Origin: Kitasatospora sp. NBC_00240
Lineage (GTDB): Bacteria; Actinomycetota; Actinomycetes; Streptomycetales; Streptomycetaceae
Direction of reading: 5' to 3'
Length of the DNA stretch: 64,000 nucleotides
Assembly: GCF_026342405.1 (NCBI RefSeq)
Contig: NZ_JAPEMU010000001.1
Span: 2,480,001 to 2,544,000, forward strand
A program made the position numbers and the translations under genes. Shown piece by piece: positions 41,669 through 48,449 of the stretch. Numbering within the stretch: position 1 is the stretch's first letter; every line of letters begins with the position of its first letter. The notes beneath the pieces are model-generated. The model searched no databases. It saw nothing but the letters and a program-made list of their open reading frames with translations, and was not told the DNA's origin.

Positions 41669-41898
41669 GCCGGCACCCCGTCGGTGATGATCGTGGCCGG
41701 GCCGAGCTGTCGCTGGAGCAGGTCGGTGACGATGCTGTGGGTGAGTCGGGCGGGGTCGAAGCCGACGAGGCAGGTCTGGGGGTCGAGCCAGACGTAGCTG
41801 AGGGCGTGGCCGTGGGCGGGGAGGGTCACCGCGACGATGCCGACGGTGATGCGGGGCTCACTGGCGGCGGGTGCCAGGCTGACCGTAGAGTTGGGCAT
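41665..41898 (-). CDS. Small hypothetical protein, first gene of DnaB operon
   Basis: 77 residues, beta-rich (ITVGIVAVTLPAHGHALSYVWLD). AAGGAG lies 8 nt before the ATG. Preceded by a long structured leader under a GntR-type promoter. Confidence 0.55.
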   Translation of the reverse strand: MPNSTVSLAPAASEPRITVGIVAVTLPAHGHALSYVWLDPQTCLVGFDPARLTHSIVTDLLQRQLGPATIITDGVPA

Positions 41899-41933
41899 GG
41901 AACAGCTCCTTGGAGAAGTGACGGTTCCTTGAT

Positions 41934-41985
41934 CAGCGGGGTGCAACCCGCTGGTTCTGCGGTCGGACGGGCAACCGTCCGGCCG
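41934..41985 (-). promoter_or_regulatory. Structured mRNA leader hairpins
   Basis: Two stem-loops in the 5' leader of the DnaB operon: CAGCGGG/CCCGCTG (41934-41953) and an 11-bp stem closed by a tetraloop (41960-41985; CGGACGG/CCGTCCG core). They lie between promoter and first gene and may attenuate or protect the mRNA. Confidence 0.45.
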
Positions 41986-42038
41986 TTTGCGTTTCCGGGG
42001 AGTCGCCTGGCACTGCCACGTCGTCTACCCTGAACTCG

Positions 42039-42070
42039 ACATTACCGCCTAGGCGGAATGGATACAAGGT
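42039..42070 (-). promoter_or_regulatory. Leftward promoter with GntR-like half-site
   Basis: Minus strand -35 TTGTAT (42062-42067), 17-bp spacer containing the palindrome CCGCCTAGGCGG (42046-42057), -10 TAATGT (42039-42044). ACCTTGTA overlapping the -35 matches half-sites at the 44.6 kb promoter. Confidence 0.55.
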
Positions 42071-42190
42071 GAGAACGTGAGAATCCACGCCCGGGACTGT
42101 CAGTGGCAAGTCACAAACTGATGAACGCACCAAGGCCCCGCCAGGCAAGCTCAGCTACTGTGTGAGCATCACTGAACAGGGAGATCCGCG

Positions 42191-42649
42191 ATGGCAAGCG
42201 TGCACGACGTAGCCGCGTACATCCTGGCCAAGGACGGCCCGATGTCCGCGATGAAGCTCCAGAAGCTCTGCTACTTCTCCTACGGCTACCACCTCGCCTG
42301 GGAGGACGAGCAGCTCTTTCCCGAGCCCTTCGAGGCCTGGGCCAACGGGCCCGTCGCACCCGTTCTCTACAGCAGCCACCGTGGCCGCTACACCCTCCAG
42401 GCCGGCGAGATCGCAGGGGACCCCACCGGGCTCAGCGACGGCCAGCGCGAGTCGGTCGATGTGGTCGTCGACCGCCTGGCTCAATACAACGCTCATGACC
42501 TCTCCGAAATGAGCCACGATGCCGACGGCCCCTGGCATCGAGCGCGGCAGCGGACCGGAGCTAGGGATCTTGAGCGCAGCTCCGAGCAGCTGCGAGACGA
42601 AGACATCGCGGACTACTTCGGCGCGCTCGCCGCGACCGGCGACGAGTGA
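42191..42649 (+). CDS. Panacea (DUF4065/SocA-like) antitoxin
   Basis: 152 residues with the Panacea signature MKLQKLCYFSYGYHLAWED, LFPEPFEAWANGPVAPVLY. Panacea domains are antitoxin modules (PanA) that neutralise unrelated toxins and were first known as DUF4065. ATG preceded by GGGAGA. The downstream gene overlaps its stop, as expected for a two-gene toxin-antitoxin unit. Confidence 0.85.
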   Translation: MASVHDVAAYILAKDGPMSAMKLQKLCYFSYGYHLAWEDEQLFPEPFEAWANGPVAPVLYSSHRGRYTLQAGEIAGDPTGLSDGQRESVDVVVDRLAQYNAHDLSEMSHDADGPWHRARQRTGARDLERSSEQLRDEDIADYFGALAATGDE

Positions 42650-43113
42650 AGGCTGCCAAGAAGCGGGCGGCCGCACTTCCGCCGGGCCCGCAGCGTGCAG
42701 GCAAGAGCCTGGGCGCTATCGAGCAGATCATTCCGGGTGCGAAGAACTCGGGACAGCGCATTTGCTGGCGCTTCCAGTACGTCGACGATGACAGCCCCTG
42801 GGGCATCAGCAAGCTGACGCCCCCCGAGATGGCCGCACTCGTCTCCAAGCTCGTGGACTTCGAGTCGCAGACGATGCACGAGCTGTTCAACCACGGTGAG
42901 GAGCCGGGCAAGCACTACGAACCGCACCGCATCCCCAATAGCCTCGCCCGCGCCCGGCTGACCGCCCTCAAGCTCGGCGACATGACGCGGGTGTCGAGGC
43001 TCCGGCTGGGAGGCAAGCCGCGACTCTACGGGTTCCTCATTGAGAACGTCTTCCACGTTCTCTGGTGGGACCGCGAGCACGAAGTGTGGCCTTCGCCGAA
43101 GAAGCACACCTGA
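42646..43113 (+). CDS. Probable RelE-like toxin of the Panacea pair
   Basis: 155 residues. A basic N-terminus is followed by helices and a C-terminal beta hairpin with GKPRLYGFLIENVFHVLWWD and HEVWPSPKK, a pattern of RelE-superfamily ribonuclease-like proteins in actinobacteria. GTG start in the antitoxin stop. Toxin identity is inferred from genetic linkage and this motif. Confidence 0.65.
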   Translation: MKAAKKRAAALPPGPQRAGKSLGAIEQIIPGAKNSGQRICWRFQYVDDDSPWGISKLTPPEMAALVSKLVDFESQTMHELFNHGEEPGKHYEPHRIPNSLARARLTALKLGDMTRVSRLRLGGKPRLYGFLIENVFHVLWWDREHEVWPSPKKHT

Positions 43114-43122
43114 CGCAACATC

Positions 43123-43153
43123 GGGCTCCACCCGAGACTTTCGGGTGGAGCCC
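43123..43153. terminator. Bidirectional 13-bp hairpin
   Basis: Arms at 43123-43135 and 43141-43153 (core GGGCTCCACCC/GGGTGGAGCCC) between convergent genes; loop 5 nt. Confidence 0.72.
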
Positions 43154-43167
43154 AACCGTTTGGCGCG

Positions 43168-43977
43168 TCAGCCGCCCAGTTGGTCGCTGGCGACCTCGTA
43201 CTCCAGCTCATAGAGGTGCCCGGCCTTCGCCATGACGGTCACCTCGATGACCCGGTCGTCGGCGCTGTATACGGTGCGGAAGGTGCGGAGCACTGGCAGC
43301 TCCCCGACCGGCATCTTCAGGTAGACCCCCTGATCCGCCGTAGGCGTCCGCGCAGACACCCGATCCACCGCGCGATGGAAGGGATACCCCATGCCGGCGA
43401 GAAGCGTAGGGACACCCCCCTTCACTTTCTTCCGCTCGGTGATCGCGGTACCGGCGGCAATTTCGATCGGGTAGTAGCTCTCCACGAGCTCAGCCGGCTC
43501 GCCATTCAGCTTTAGCAGCTGACGGCGCAGCACCGCGGTTCCATCCGATGCGATGCCGAGGGCCTTGGCAACCGACAGCGGCGGGACGACCTCGGCGACC
43601 TGAAGCAGCTCACTCTCCGCCGTCATTCCCCGACGCTGGGCCTCAGCGATCCAGCGGTAGGGCTCCCCTGGTTCAACCGGCGCGAAGTACGCCGCTGGCC
43701 GCATGGCGGTCATCCTGTGCTCTCTGACGGTGATGCCCTTGCCCCTGTGCCCGACGACCAGGCCCTCTTCCTTCAGGGCACGCATGGCGTTCTGCACTGC
43801 AGTCGTGGAGGCGCCGAACTCCTTGCACATGTCCCCGGTCGAAGGGAGGTCTTCGCCGGCCTCAATGTCCCCAGACAGGATCTGGTCTCGGTACTCCGCT
43901 GCGATCCGCAGGTGAGCAGTGCGGTTGTCGCCTTCGTGCGCCCTCTGCCGTTCCTCGGACGTCCTGCGCAGTCCCAT
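43168..43977 (-). CDS. HutC/GntR-family transcription regulator
   Basis: 269 residues: winged helix at about 20-85 (HLRIAAEYRDQILSGDIEAGEDLPST, FGASTTAVQNAMRALKEEGLVV) and a UTRA ligand domain at about 110-265 (LRRQLLKLNGEPAELVESYYP, KGGVPTLLAGMGY). Related KorSA-type repressors of integrative elements control transfer and replication genes. The ATG overlaps the stop of the UTRA-only gene (TGATG). Likely binds the ACAAGGT sites upstream of 44664 and at the DnaB operon promoter. Confidence 0.85.
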   Translation of the reverse strand: MGLRRTSEERQRAHEGDNRTAHLRIAAEYRDQILSGDIEAGEDLPSTGDMCKEFGASTTAVQNAMRALKEEGLVVGHRGKGITVREHRMTAMRPAAYFAPVEPGEPYRWIAEAQRRGMTAESELLQVAEVVPPLSVAKALGIASDGTAVLRRQLLKLNGEPAELVESYYPIEIAAGTAITERKKVKGGVPTLLAGMGYPFHRAVDRVSARTPTADQGVYLKMPVGELPVLRTFRTVYSADDRVIEVTVMAKAGHLYELEYEVASDQLGG

Positions 43978-44519
43978 CAGTTGACCTTCATTTCGTAGCG
44001 GAGTCGTCGTTCGCTGCCTGGCGTCACCATCACGCTGAACTCGATCGGTCGTTCGCCTTGGTCCCTTGCCAGGCGCGTGAGGACCAGTACGGGTTCGTGC
44101 GCCGAGAGGCGCAGCGCTGACGCTTCGTGGTCTGTGGGCAGCCGGCTTTCGACGTCTTCGACGACAGAGGCGATTCTGTGGCCCAGGCCGGTAAGGAGCG
44201 TGACCGCTCCCCCGCGGATCTTCTTGTTGGCCGCAAGCGCCGTTCCGGCCGCGATCGCCCCCGGGTACCAGGAACTGGCGATCTCTACCGGGTGCCCGTC
44301 GAGCTCGATGAGGCGTTGCCGGTGAACGACGGTGTGCCCTGGCCGGAGGTCAAGCTCGTCGGCAACGAGGGTCGGTGCTGGGGTCGTCTCCACGAGGAGC
44401 AGGCGCTGCGATCCCACCCCGCCGCGGAGTTCGGCTTCGGCGCTCCAGGCGTCCGCACCGCTTCGTGGGCGCAGGTAGGCGGCCGAGTCGCTGGACCACT
44501 TGTCATCGCTGCTGCTCAC
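43977..44519 (-). CDS. UTRA-only HutC-like protein lacking the DNA-binding domain
   Basis: 180 residues corresponding to the linker and UTRA domain only (YLRPRSGADAWSAEA ... VVHRQRLIELDGHPVEIASSWYP ... RGGAVTLLTGLGH ... EFSVMVTPG). The usual 80-residue winged helix is absent, and the GTG start (GAGGGG upstream) falls exactly at the domain boundary. Translationally coupled to the full-length regulator, it may form mixed dimers or act as a ligand-responsive antirepressor. It could also be the remnant of a truncated gene. Confidence 0.75.
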   Translation of the reverse strand: MSSSDDKWSSDSAAYLRPRSGADAWSAEAELRGGVGSQRLLLVETTPAPTLVADELDLRPGHTVVHRQRLIELDGHPVEIASSWYPGAIAAGTALAANKKIRGGAVTLLTGLGHRIASVVEDVESRLPTDHEASALRLSAHEPVLVLTRLARDQGERPIEFSVMVTPGSERRLRYEMKVN

Positions 44520-44557
44520 GGCGCCCCTCGCATCGCTTCACCTGCTCAAAGGTAACG

Positions 44558-44625
44558 CCTTGTACCTGTTCTTGAAAGGCTACAAGGTTCTCCACCTTGT
44601 CTCCTAAGCGGTAAGGCGATAACGT
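44558..44625 (+). promoter_or_regulatory. Rightward promoter with GntR-type operator
   Basis: -35 TTGTCT (44597-44602), 17 bp, -10 TAACGT (44620-44625). Inverted repeat ACAAGGT-TCTCC-ACCTTGT (44582-44600) overlaps the -35, and a third half-site CCTTGTA is at 44558-44564. Probably bound by the divergent HutC/GntR protein. Confidence 0.65.
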
Positions 44626-44663
44626 TGGAGCCGTTGGAAGACAACAAAGAAGCGGAGATACGC

Positions 44664-44864
44664 ATGCTCACAGTCAAGGAGGTGGCCAACCGCCTCGGAG
44701 TCAGCCAGTCCACCGTCTACCGATGGGTCCAGGACGGAGAGCTCGCTGCCGAGCGAGACAAGAAGCCCAGCCCGGTCAAGCGGAAGCGCAACTACCAGGG
44801 CAACATCCGCATCCCCGAGGGACTGGTCGACGCAATGCTCGCCGGCGAGCAGGAAGCCGCCTGA
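44664..44864 (+). CDS. MerR/excisionase-like HTH protein
   Basis: 66 residues: LTVKEVANRLGVSQSTVYRWVQDGELAAER is the helix-turn-helix of the excise/MerR superfamily, with a basic wing. In integrative elements such proteins act as excisionases or activators. Since the integrase is a serine type, a transcription role is as likely. First gene of the transfer-like operon; GGAG upstream of the ATG. Confidence 0.75.
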   Translation: MLTVKEVANRLGVSQSTVYRWVQDGELAAERDKKPSPVKRKRNYQGNIRIPEGLVDAMLAGEQEAA

Positions 44865-45118
44865 TGCCGGCCTCACCGAACCCCCGCTGGTGGGACGGCT
44901 ACGACGACCCCTACGGCCCCGCCGCCAGCCGGCCCCAGCCCTCCCACCCCATCCCCGCACTCGGAGCCCCACACATCGCAGGCCCCACCATCACCACCAA
45001 GGAGAACCCCATGGGATACGCCGGCAACTACAACGAGCGCCAGCCGCTCGCCGAACTCGTCATCGTCCCCGAGCCCACCCCCGAGCCGCCCGCCGAGCCC
45101 AAGCCCGAGTCCGAGTGA
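44864..45118 (+). CDS. Small Pro-rich hypothetical protein
   Basis: 84 residues, polar, with a Pro/Glu-rich C-terminus. The ATG lies in the previous stop; a second in-frame ATG at 45011 has a better AAGGAG upstream and would give a 35-residue protein, so both products may exist. Confidence 0.5.
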   Translation: MPASPNPRWWDGYDDPYGPAASRPQPSHPIPALGAPHIAGPTITTKENPMGYAGNYNERQPLAELVIVPEPTPEPPAEPKPESE

Positions 45119-45210
45119 GCGACGACAACTGGGCCCGCGGCCCCGTGGTCCCCAAGATCCCCGGCCAACGAAAGAAGCCCCCACCGACCCCGAAGAAGGA
45201 GAAGCCCTGA
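45115..45210 (+). CDS. Very small basic protein
   Basis: 31 residues, Pro/Lys-rich, GTG overlapping the previous stop and stop overlapping the next ATG. Kept because of the perfect chaining. Confidence 0.4.
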   Translation: MSDDNWARGPVVPKIPGQRKKPPPTPKKEKP

Positions 45211-45395
45211 TGGCCACCTTCCAGGAGCAGCAGGACAACGCCCTCACCGTCGCCCGCACCCTCGGCGACATCCCCACCAACACCACCCCCGCCGACGCCC
45301 AAGCTGTCATCGACCAGCTCGCCGACCGGCAGGTGTTCGACAACTCCGTCCGGCTCCTCCGCCAGCTCGGCTGGGAACAGCCCGCCGCCGCCTGA
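45210..45395 (+). CDS. Small helical protein
   Basis: 61 residues, helical, no motif. GAAGGAGAAG upstream of the ATG. Unknown. Confidence 0.5.
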   Translation: MATFQEQQDNALTVARTLGDIPTNTTPADAQAVIDQLADRQVFDNSVRLLRQLGWEQPAAA

Positions 45396-45405
45396 AAGGG
45401 GCCCC

Positions 45406-45585
45406 ATGTTCAGCCCCACCACCGCCAACCACCTCGCCAACGCCCGAGCCGCAGTCAACCGCGGCGACAACACCGCCGCCGAAGAAGCCCTCCTCGCAGC
45501 CGCCCGCGAAGGCACCACCGAAGACCGCGCCCGCCTCGCCTCGTACGTCTCACGCCACCTCGACCACATCAACGGCCGCGACTGA
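45406..45585 (+). CDS. Small helical protein
   Basis: 59 residues (begins MFSPTTANHLANARAAVN) of TPR-like Ala-rich helices. AAGGGG upstream of the ATG. Unknown function. Confidence 0.5.
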   Translation: MFSPTTANHLANARAAVNRGDNTAAEEALLAAAREGTTEDRARLASYVSRHLDHINGRD

Positions 45586-45597
45586 GAGGAGCAGGCA

Positions 45598-45783
45598 ATG
45601 ACCTTCAAGGTCAAGGACAAGGTCACCGTCACCCACGGCGAATGGGCCGGCAAGACCGGCACCGTCTACTACGTCGAAGACGGCGGCAAGGTCTTCGTCA
45701 CGGGCCTCCGACCCTTCGGTCTCAACGGCCTCATCGGCGGCATCGGCCTCCACCCCAACCAGCTCGCCCACGCCAACCGCTGA
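45598..45783 (+). CDS. KOW-like small protein
   Basis: 61 residues; FKVKDKVTVTHGEWAGKTGTVYYVEDGGKVFV is an SH3/KOW-like barrel. RBS GAGGAG. Comparable barrel at 35223. Confidence 0.55.
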   Translation: MTFKVKDKVTVTHGEWAGKTGTVYYVEDGGKVFVTGLRPFGLNGLIGGIGLHPNQLAHANR

Positions 45784-45794
45784 AAGGACAGCCC

Positions 45795-45974
45795 GTGGCC
45801 GACACCGCGTACGTCATCACCGTCACCCACCCCGACGGCACCCCCTACCAGGACCAGATCTCCGCCAACCTCCACACCCCGTCCGTCGTCACCGTCTACA
45901 CGACCGACGACCGCGACCAGCGCGTCGCCGCCATCCAGGCAGCCGGCCTCACCCCCCACGTCCGCGAAGCCTGA
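45795..45974 (+). CDS. Small protein with PDGxPY...AAGLxPHV domain
   Basis: 59 residues; starts YVITVTHPDGTPY and ends RVAAIQAAGLTPHVREA. The same domain forms the C-terminus of the next protein, so the two arose by duplication or fusion. Function unknown. Confidence 0.55.
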   Translation: MADTAYVITVTHPDGTPYQDQISANLHTPSVVTVYTTDDRDQRVAAIQAAGLTPHVREA

Positions 45975-45988
45975 AAGGAACAACCACC

Positions 45989-46354
45989 GTGAAGAACGCC
46001 GGCGCCTACCTCACCGCCAAGGTCATCAGCATCTTCTGGAACCCCCAGAAGACCCTGTACGCCCTCGCAGGGTTCGGCCTCGCCGGCATCTTCACCGGCA
46101 CCAACCCCATCACCGAGGCCCGCACCCCACTCATCATCGGCACCGCGATCCTCGCCGCCCTCGACACCATCGCCTGGTACCTGACCCGCAACCACGCAAC
46201 GTGGCTCCTCACCATCACCAACCCCGACGGCAGCCCCTACGTAGCGCCGTGGGGCGAGGACTGCGGCATGGAGATCGACAACCAGGACGAACTGCAGACC
46301 CGCGTCACCGCAGTCACCGCCGCCGGCCTGGTCCCCCACGTCCACCAAGCCTGA
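45989..46354 (+). CDS. Membrane protein fused to the PDGxPY...AAGLxPHV domain
   Basis: 121 residues: two hydrophobic segments (LYALAGFGLAGIFTG; LIIGTAILAALDTIAWYL), then LLTITNPDGSPY ... RVTAVTAAGLVPHVHQA, matching the preceding 59-residue protein. It may anchor that domain at the membrane. GTG start. Confidence 0.6.
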   Translation: MKNAGAYLTAKVISIFWNPQKTLYALAGFGLAGIFTGTNPITEARTPLIIGTAILAALDTIAWYLTRNHATWLLTITNPDGSPYVAPWGEDCGMEIDNQDELQTRVTAVTAAGLVPHVHQA

Positions 46355-46363
46355 GGACCGACC

Positions 46364-46615
46364 GTGAAGAACCCCTTCAACCGCGACCGCATGCACTGCG
46401 AGCCGTTCGAGATCGAAGACGCCGCCCGCATGGAAGCCAACCGCCAGCGCCTCATCGCCACCGACCCCGATGCCAAGGCAATCCTCATCACCAACATCGA
46501 GGCCGCGCACCAGTCCTGGAAGGTCAACACCAAGTTCAGCGCCGAGCAGGTCGCCTACAGCAACGCGAAGCACAGCAAGGGCGAAGGCCACCTCTACCAG
46601 CAGCTCTTCGCCTGA
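46364..46615 (+). CDS. Small hypothetical protein
   Basis: 83 residues, helical (FEIEDAARMEANRQRLIATD), no known family. GTG start after AGGACC. Followed by a strong hairpin. Confidence 0.5.
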   Translation: MKNPFNRDRMHCEPFEIEDAARMEANRQRLIATDPDAKAILITNIEAAHQSWKVNTKFSAEQVAYSNAKHSKGEGHLYQQLFA

Positions 46616-46621
46616 CTCAGC

Positions 46622-46666
46622 CCCGGGGCGGTCGTCCATCCGACCAAGAACGCCGACCGCCCCGGG
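46622..46666 (+). terminator. 13-bp GC hairpin
   Basis: CCCGGGGCGGTCG pairs with CGACCGCCCCGGG around a 19-nt loop; no T-run. Confidence 0.6.
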
Positions 46667-46705
46667 CACACCCACCGCCCACCAACGAGCAGCAAGGCAA
46701 CCATC

Positions 46706-47140
46706 ATGGCCCTCCTCAACCGACTCTCCAACCGCCTCGTCAACGCCACCACCGACCGCGTCGATTCATGGGGCCGCTCCATCGCCGCCCAGATCCCCAC
46801 CAACGCCGGCGAGAACGAAATGCGCCGCCGCCACGCCGACTGGGCCCGCACCGCCGAACTCCACCGCACCTACTGGACCGCCGACAGCAAGTACTACTGG
46901 GTATCCGTCGGCGGCAACGGCGGCGGCGACCAGCTCATCGCCACCAACGCCTACGTCTTCGTCCGCCGCGACACCACCGGCCTCGTCACCAAGGCCGGCG
47001 CCCACAGCTGGGACCTGTTCTTCCAGGCCGGCCTCAAGGGCTTCACCACCGTCGAGCCGCCGAAGCCGCCGAAGGGCGAGGAGTTCTTCGTCCGCGGTGA
47101 CCTGCGTGACCTCCCGGCGGACTGGGTCATCACCCGGTGA
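46706..47140 (+). CDS. Hypothetical protein
   Basis: 144 residues with helical N-terminus and beta-rich middle (KYYWVSVGGNGGGDQLI). No recognised family. ATG after GCAAGG. Its stop overlaps the next GTG. Confidence 0.55.
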   Translation: MALLNRLSNRLVNATTDRVDSWGRSIAAQIPTNAGENEMRRRHADWARTAELHRTYWTADSKYYWVSVGGNGGGDQLIATNAYVFVRRDTTGLVTKAGAHSWDLFFQAGLKGFTTVEPPKPPKGEEFFVRGDLRDLPADWVITR

Positions 47141-47358
47141 AGCACACGCCCATCAGCGAGTTCCGCACCTTCGGCGGCGCCCGCATCACCATCCACCGCG
47201 CCACGTTGTTCGCCTTCTGGTTCCGCGGCTACGGCTGGAAATGCTCCGGCTGCGGCACCAGCCAGTCGCACACCCAAGCCGGACAGCCCGTGCAGCTCGC
47301 CACCGCCGAGCAAGCCGCCGACACCCACGCCAGCACCTGCCGCCGCGTCCCCGCCTGA
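47137..47358 (+). CDS. Small zinc-knuckle protein
   Basis: 73 residues; WKCSGCGTS and later HASTCRR supply zinc ligands. GTG overlaps the previous stop. Followed by a hairpin. Confidence 0.55.
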   Translation: MKHTPISEFRTFGGARITIHRATLFAFWFRGYGWKCSGCGTSQSHTQAGQPVQLATAEQAADTHASTCRRVPA

Positions 47359-47370
47359 CGGCCGTACGGC

Positions 47371-47394
47371 GCCGCACAGCCCCAGCTGTGCGGC
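47371..47394 (+). terminator. 10-bp GC hairpin
   Basis: GCCGCACAGC/GCTGTGCGGC with a CCCA loop. Confidence 0.5.
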
Positions 47395-47447
47395 AGCCGC
47401 AGGCACTCAGACACCCCACCATCCAGCCCGCAGGAAGGAGCACGGCC

Positions 47448-48020
47448 ATGGAACACAACGTCATCACCATCAACGGACAGCCCTACCCGACGCGGAACTA
47501 CCCGCTTCTCCCCATCGCCGCCTACGGCAGCCGCGACCTCTACAACCTCAACGACACCCAGTACCGCACGTCCGTCGCCATCCACGAAGCCGGCCACGCC
47601 ATCGCCCACCTCGCCGGCGGCAACGCCCACCTCGTCCACGTCAGCCTCGCCGACGACCTCGACGTCGAAGTCAACGGCGCCGTGGAGGCGTGGTCCTACG
47701 ACCGCCACGCACCCGCCGCAGTCATCGCAGACTGCGCTGGCGAGCGAGCCGTCGACATGTGGCTCCACATCGCCGGCCTGTGGACGGACGAACGCGCCAT
47801 CGCCGCCGAGATCGCCGCCCACTTCGACCGGGCCCTCGCACTCGCCGTGCCCGGCATGACCCACGCCCTCCTGCGCGGCATGCACGACCCCACCGACGAC
47901 CTCCTTGCCGCCCACTGGCCCAGCGTCGAGGCCGTAGCCGAAGCCCTCATCACCGCCCGGCACCTGACCGGCGACCAGGTCGCCCACATCACCGGCCTGC
48001 CCAATCGGGAGCAGCCGTGA
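47448..48020 (+). CDS. Stand-alone M41-like HEAGH zinc protease domain
   Basis: 190 residues. SVAIHEAGHAIAHLAGG near residue 46 is the HExxH zinc site in the M41/FtsH-like HEAGH form, with ADCAGERAVDMW downstream in the position of the third-ligand helix. No AAA ATPase or membrane segment is attached, so it is a short soluble relative. Similar orphan proteins occur in actinobacterial mobile elements. ATG preceded by GGAAGGAG. Confidence 0.75.
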   Translation: MEHNVITINGQPYPTRNYPLLPIAAYGSRDLYNLNDTQYRTSVAIHEAGHAIAHLAGGNAHLVHVSLADDLDVEVNGAVEAWSYDRHAPAAVIADCAGERAVDMWLHIAGLWTDERAIAAEIAAHFDRALALAVPGMTHALLRGMHDPTDDLLAAHWPSVEAVAEALITARHLTGDQVAHITGLPNREQP

Positions 48021-48139
48021 CCCAGCCCACCGCCTACGACCGCGCCCTCGAAGCCGAACGCCAACTCGCCGCCGGCCTCGGAGGCGAAGATACCGTCGAC
48101 TACTGGATGAACAAAGCCGCAGAGGAGGACCAGCAGTGA
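48017..48139 (+). CDS. Very small acidic protein
   Basis: 40 residues, helical, GTG in the previous stop and stop overlapping the next ATG region. Unknown. Confidence 0.4.
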   Translation: MTQPTAYDRALEAERQLAAGLGGEDTVDYWMNKAAEEDQQ

Positions 48140-48435
48140 ACCGCCGACCCGCCGGCCCCGCCGAACATCAGACCCTCTCCACCATCGCCATCGCCGTCGC
48201 CCTCCTCGCATGGACCTGGACCCCCGGCCCCCTCGCCGCGCCGGCCGCCATCCTCACCCAACTCCTCGTCGTCACTGCTGGCGCCTGGGCCCTCCGCTGG
48301 AACATCCCCTCCGCCCTCACCGCCAACCAGCAGCACCTGCGGCTCACCGCCGCCGCGACCCTCGCACTCACCGCCGCACTCCTCCACTACACCGCCAACA
48401 CCATCGCCCCCAACCACCAGCCCGCCACCCACTAA
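48136..48435 (+). CDS. Small polytopic membrane protein
   Basis: 99 residues with about three membrane segments (TIAIAVALLAWTWTPG; AAILTQLLVVTAGAWAL; LAATLALTAALLHYTA-like). Spd-like small membrane proteins precede transfer genes in Streptomyces elements; that comparison is positional. Confidence 0.55.
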   Translation: MNRRPAGPAEHQTLSTIAIAVALLAWTWTPGPLAAPAAILTQLLVVTAGAWALRWNIPSALTANQQHLRLTAAATLALTAALLHYTANTIAPNHQPATH

Positions 48436-48449
48436 GGAAACCCACCCCC

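Larger units (their letters stand above)
41899..42190. other. Divergent intergenic region
   Basis: No gene is supported. It contains the leader hairpins and promoter described separately, plus the rightward promoter of the toxin-antitoxin pair, for which TACTGT near 42150 is a weak -10 candidate. Confidence 0.5.
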
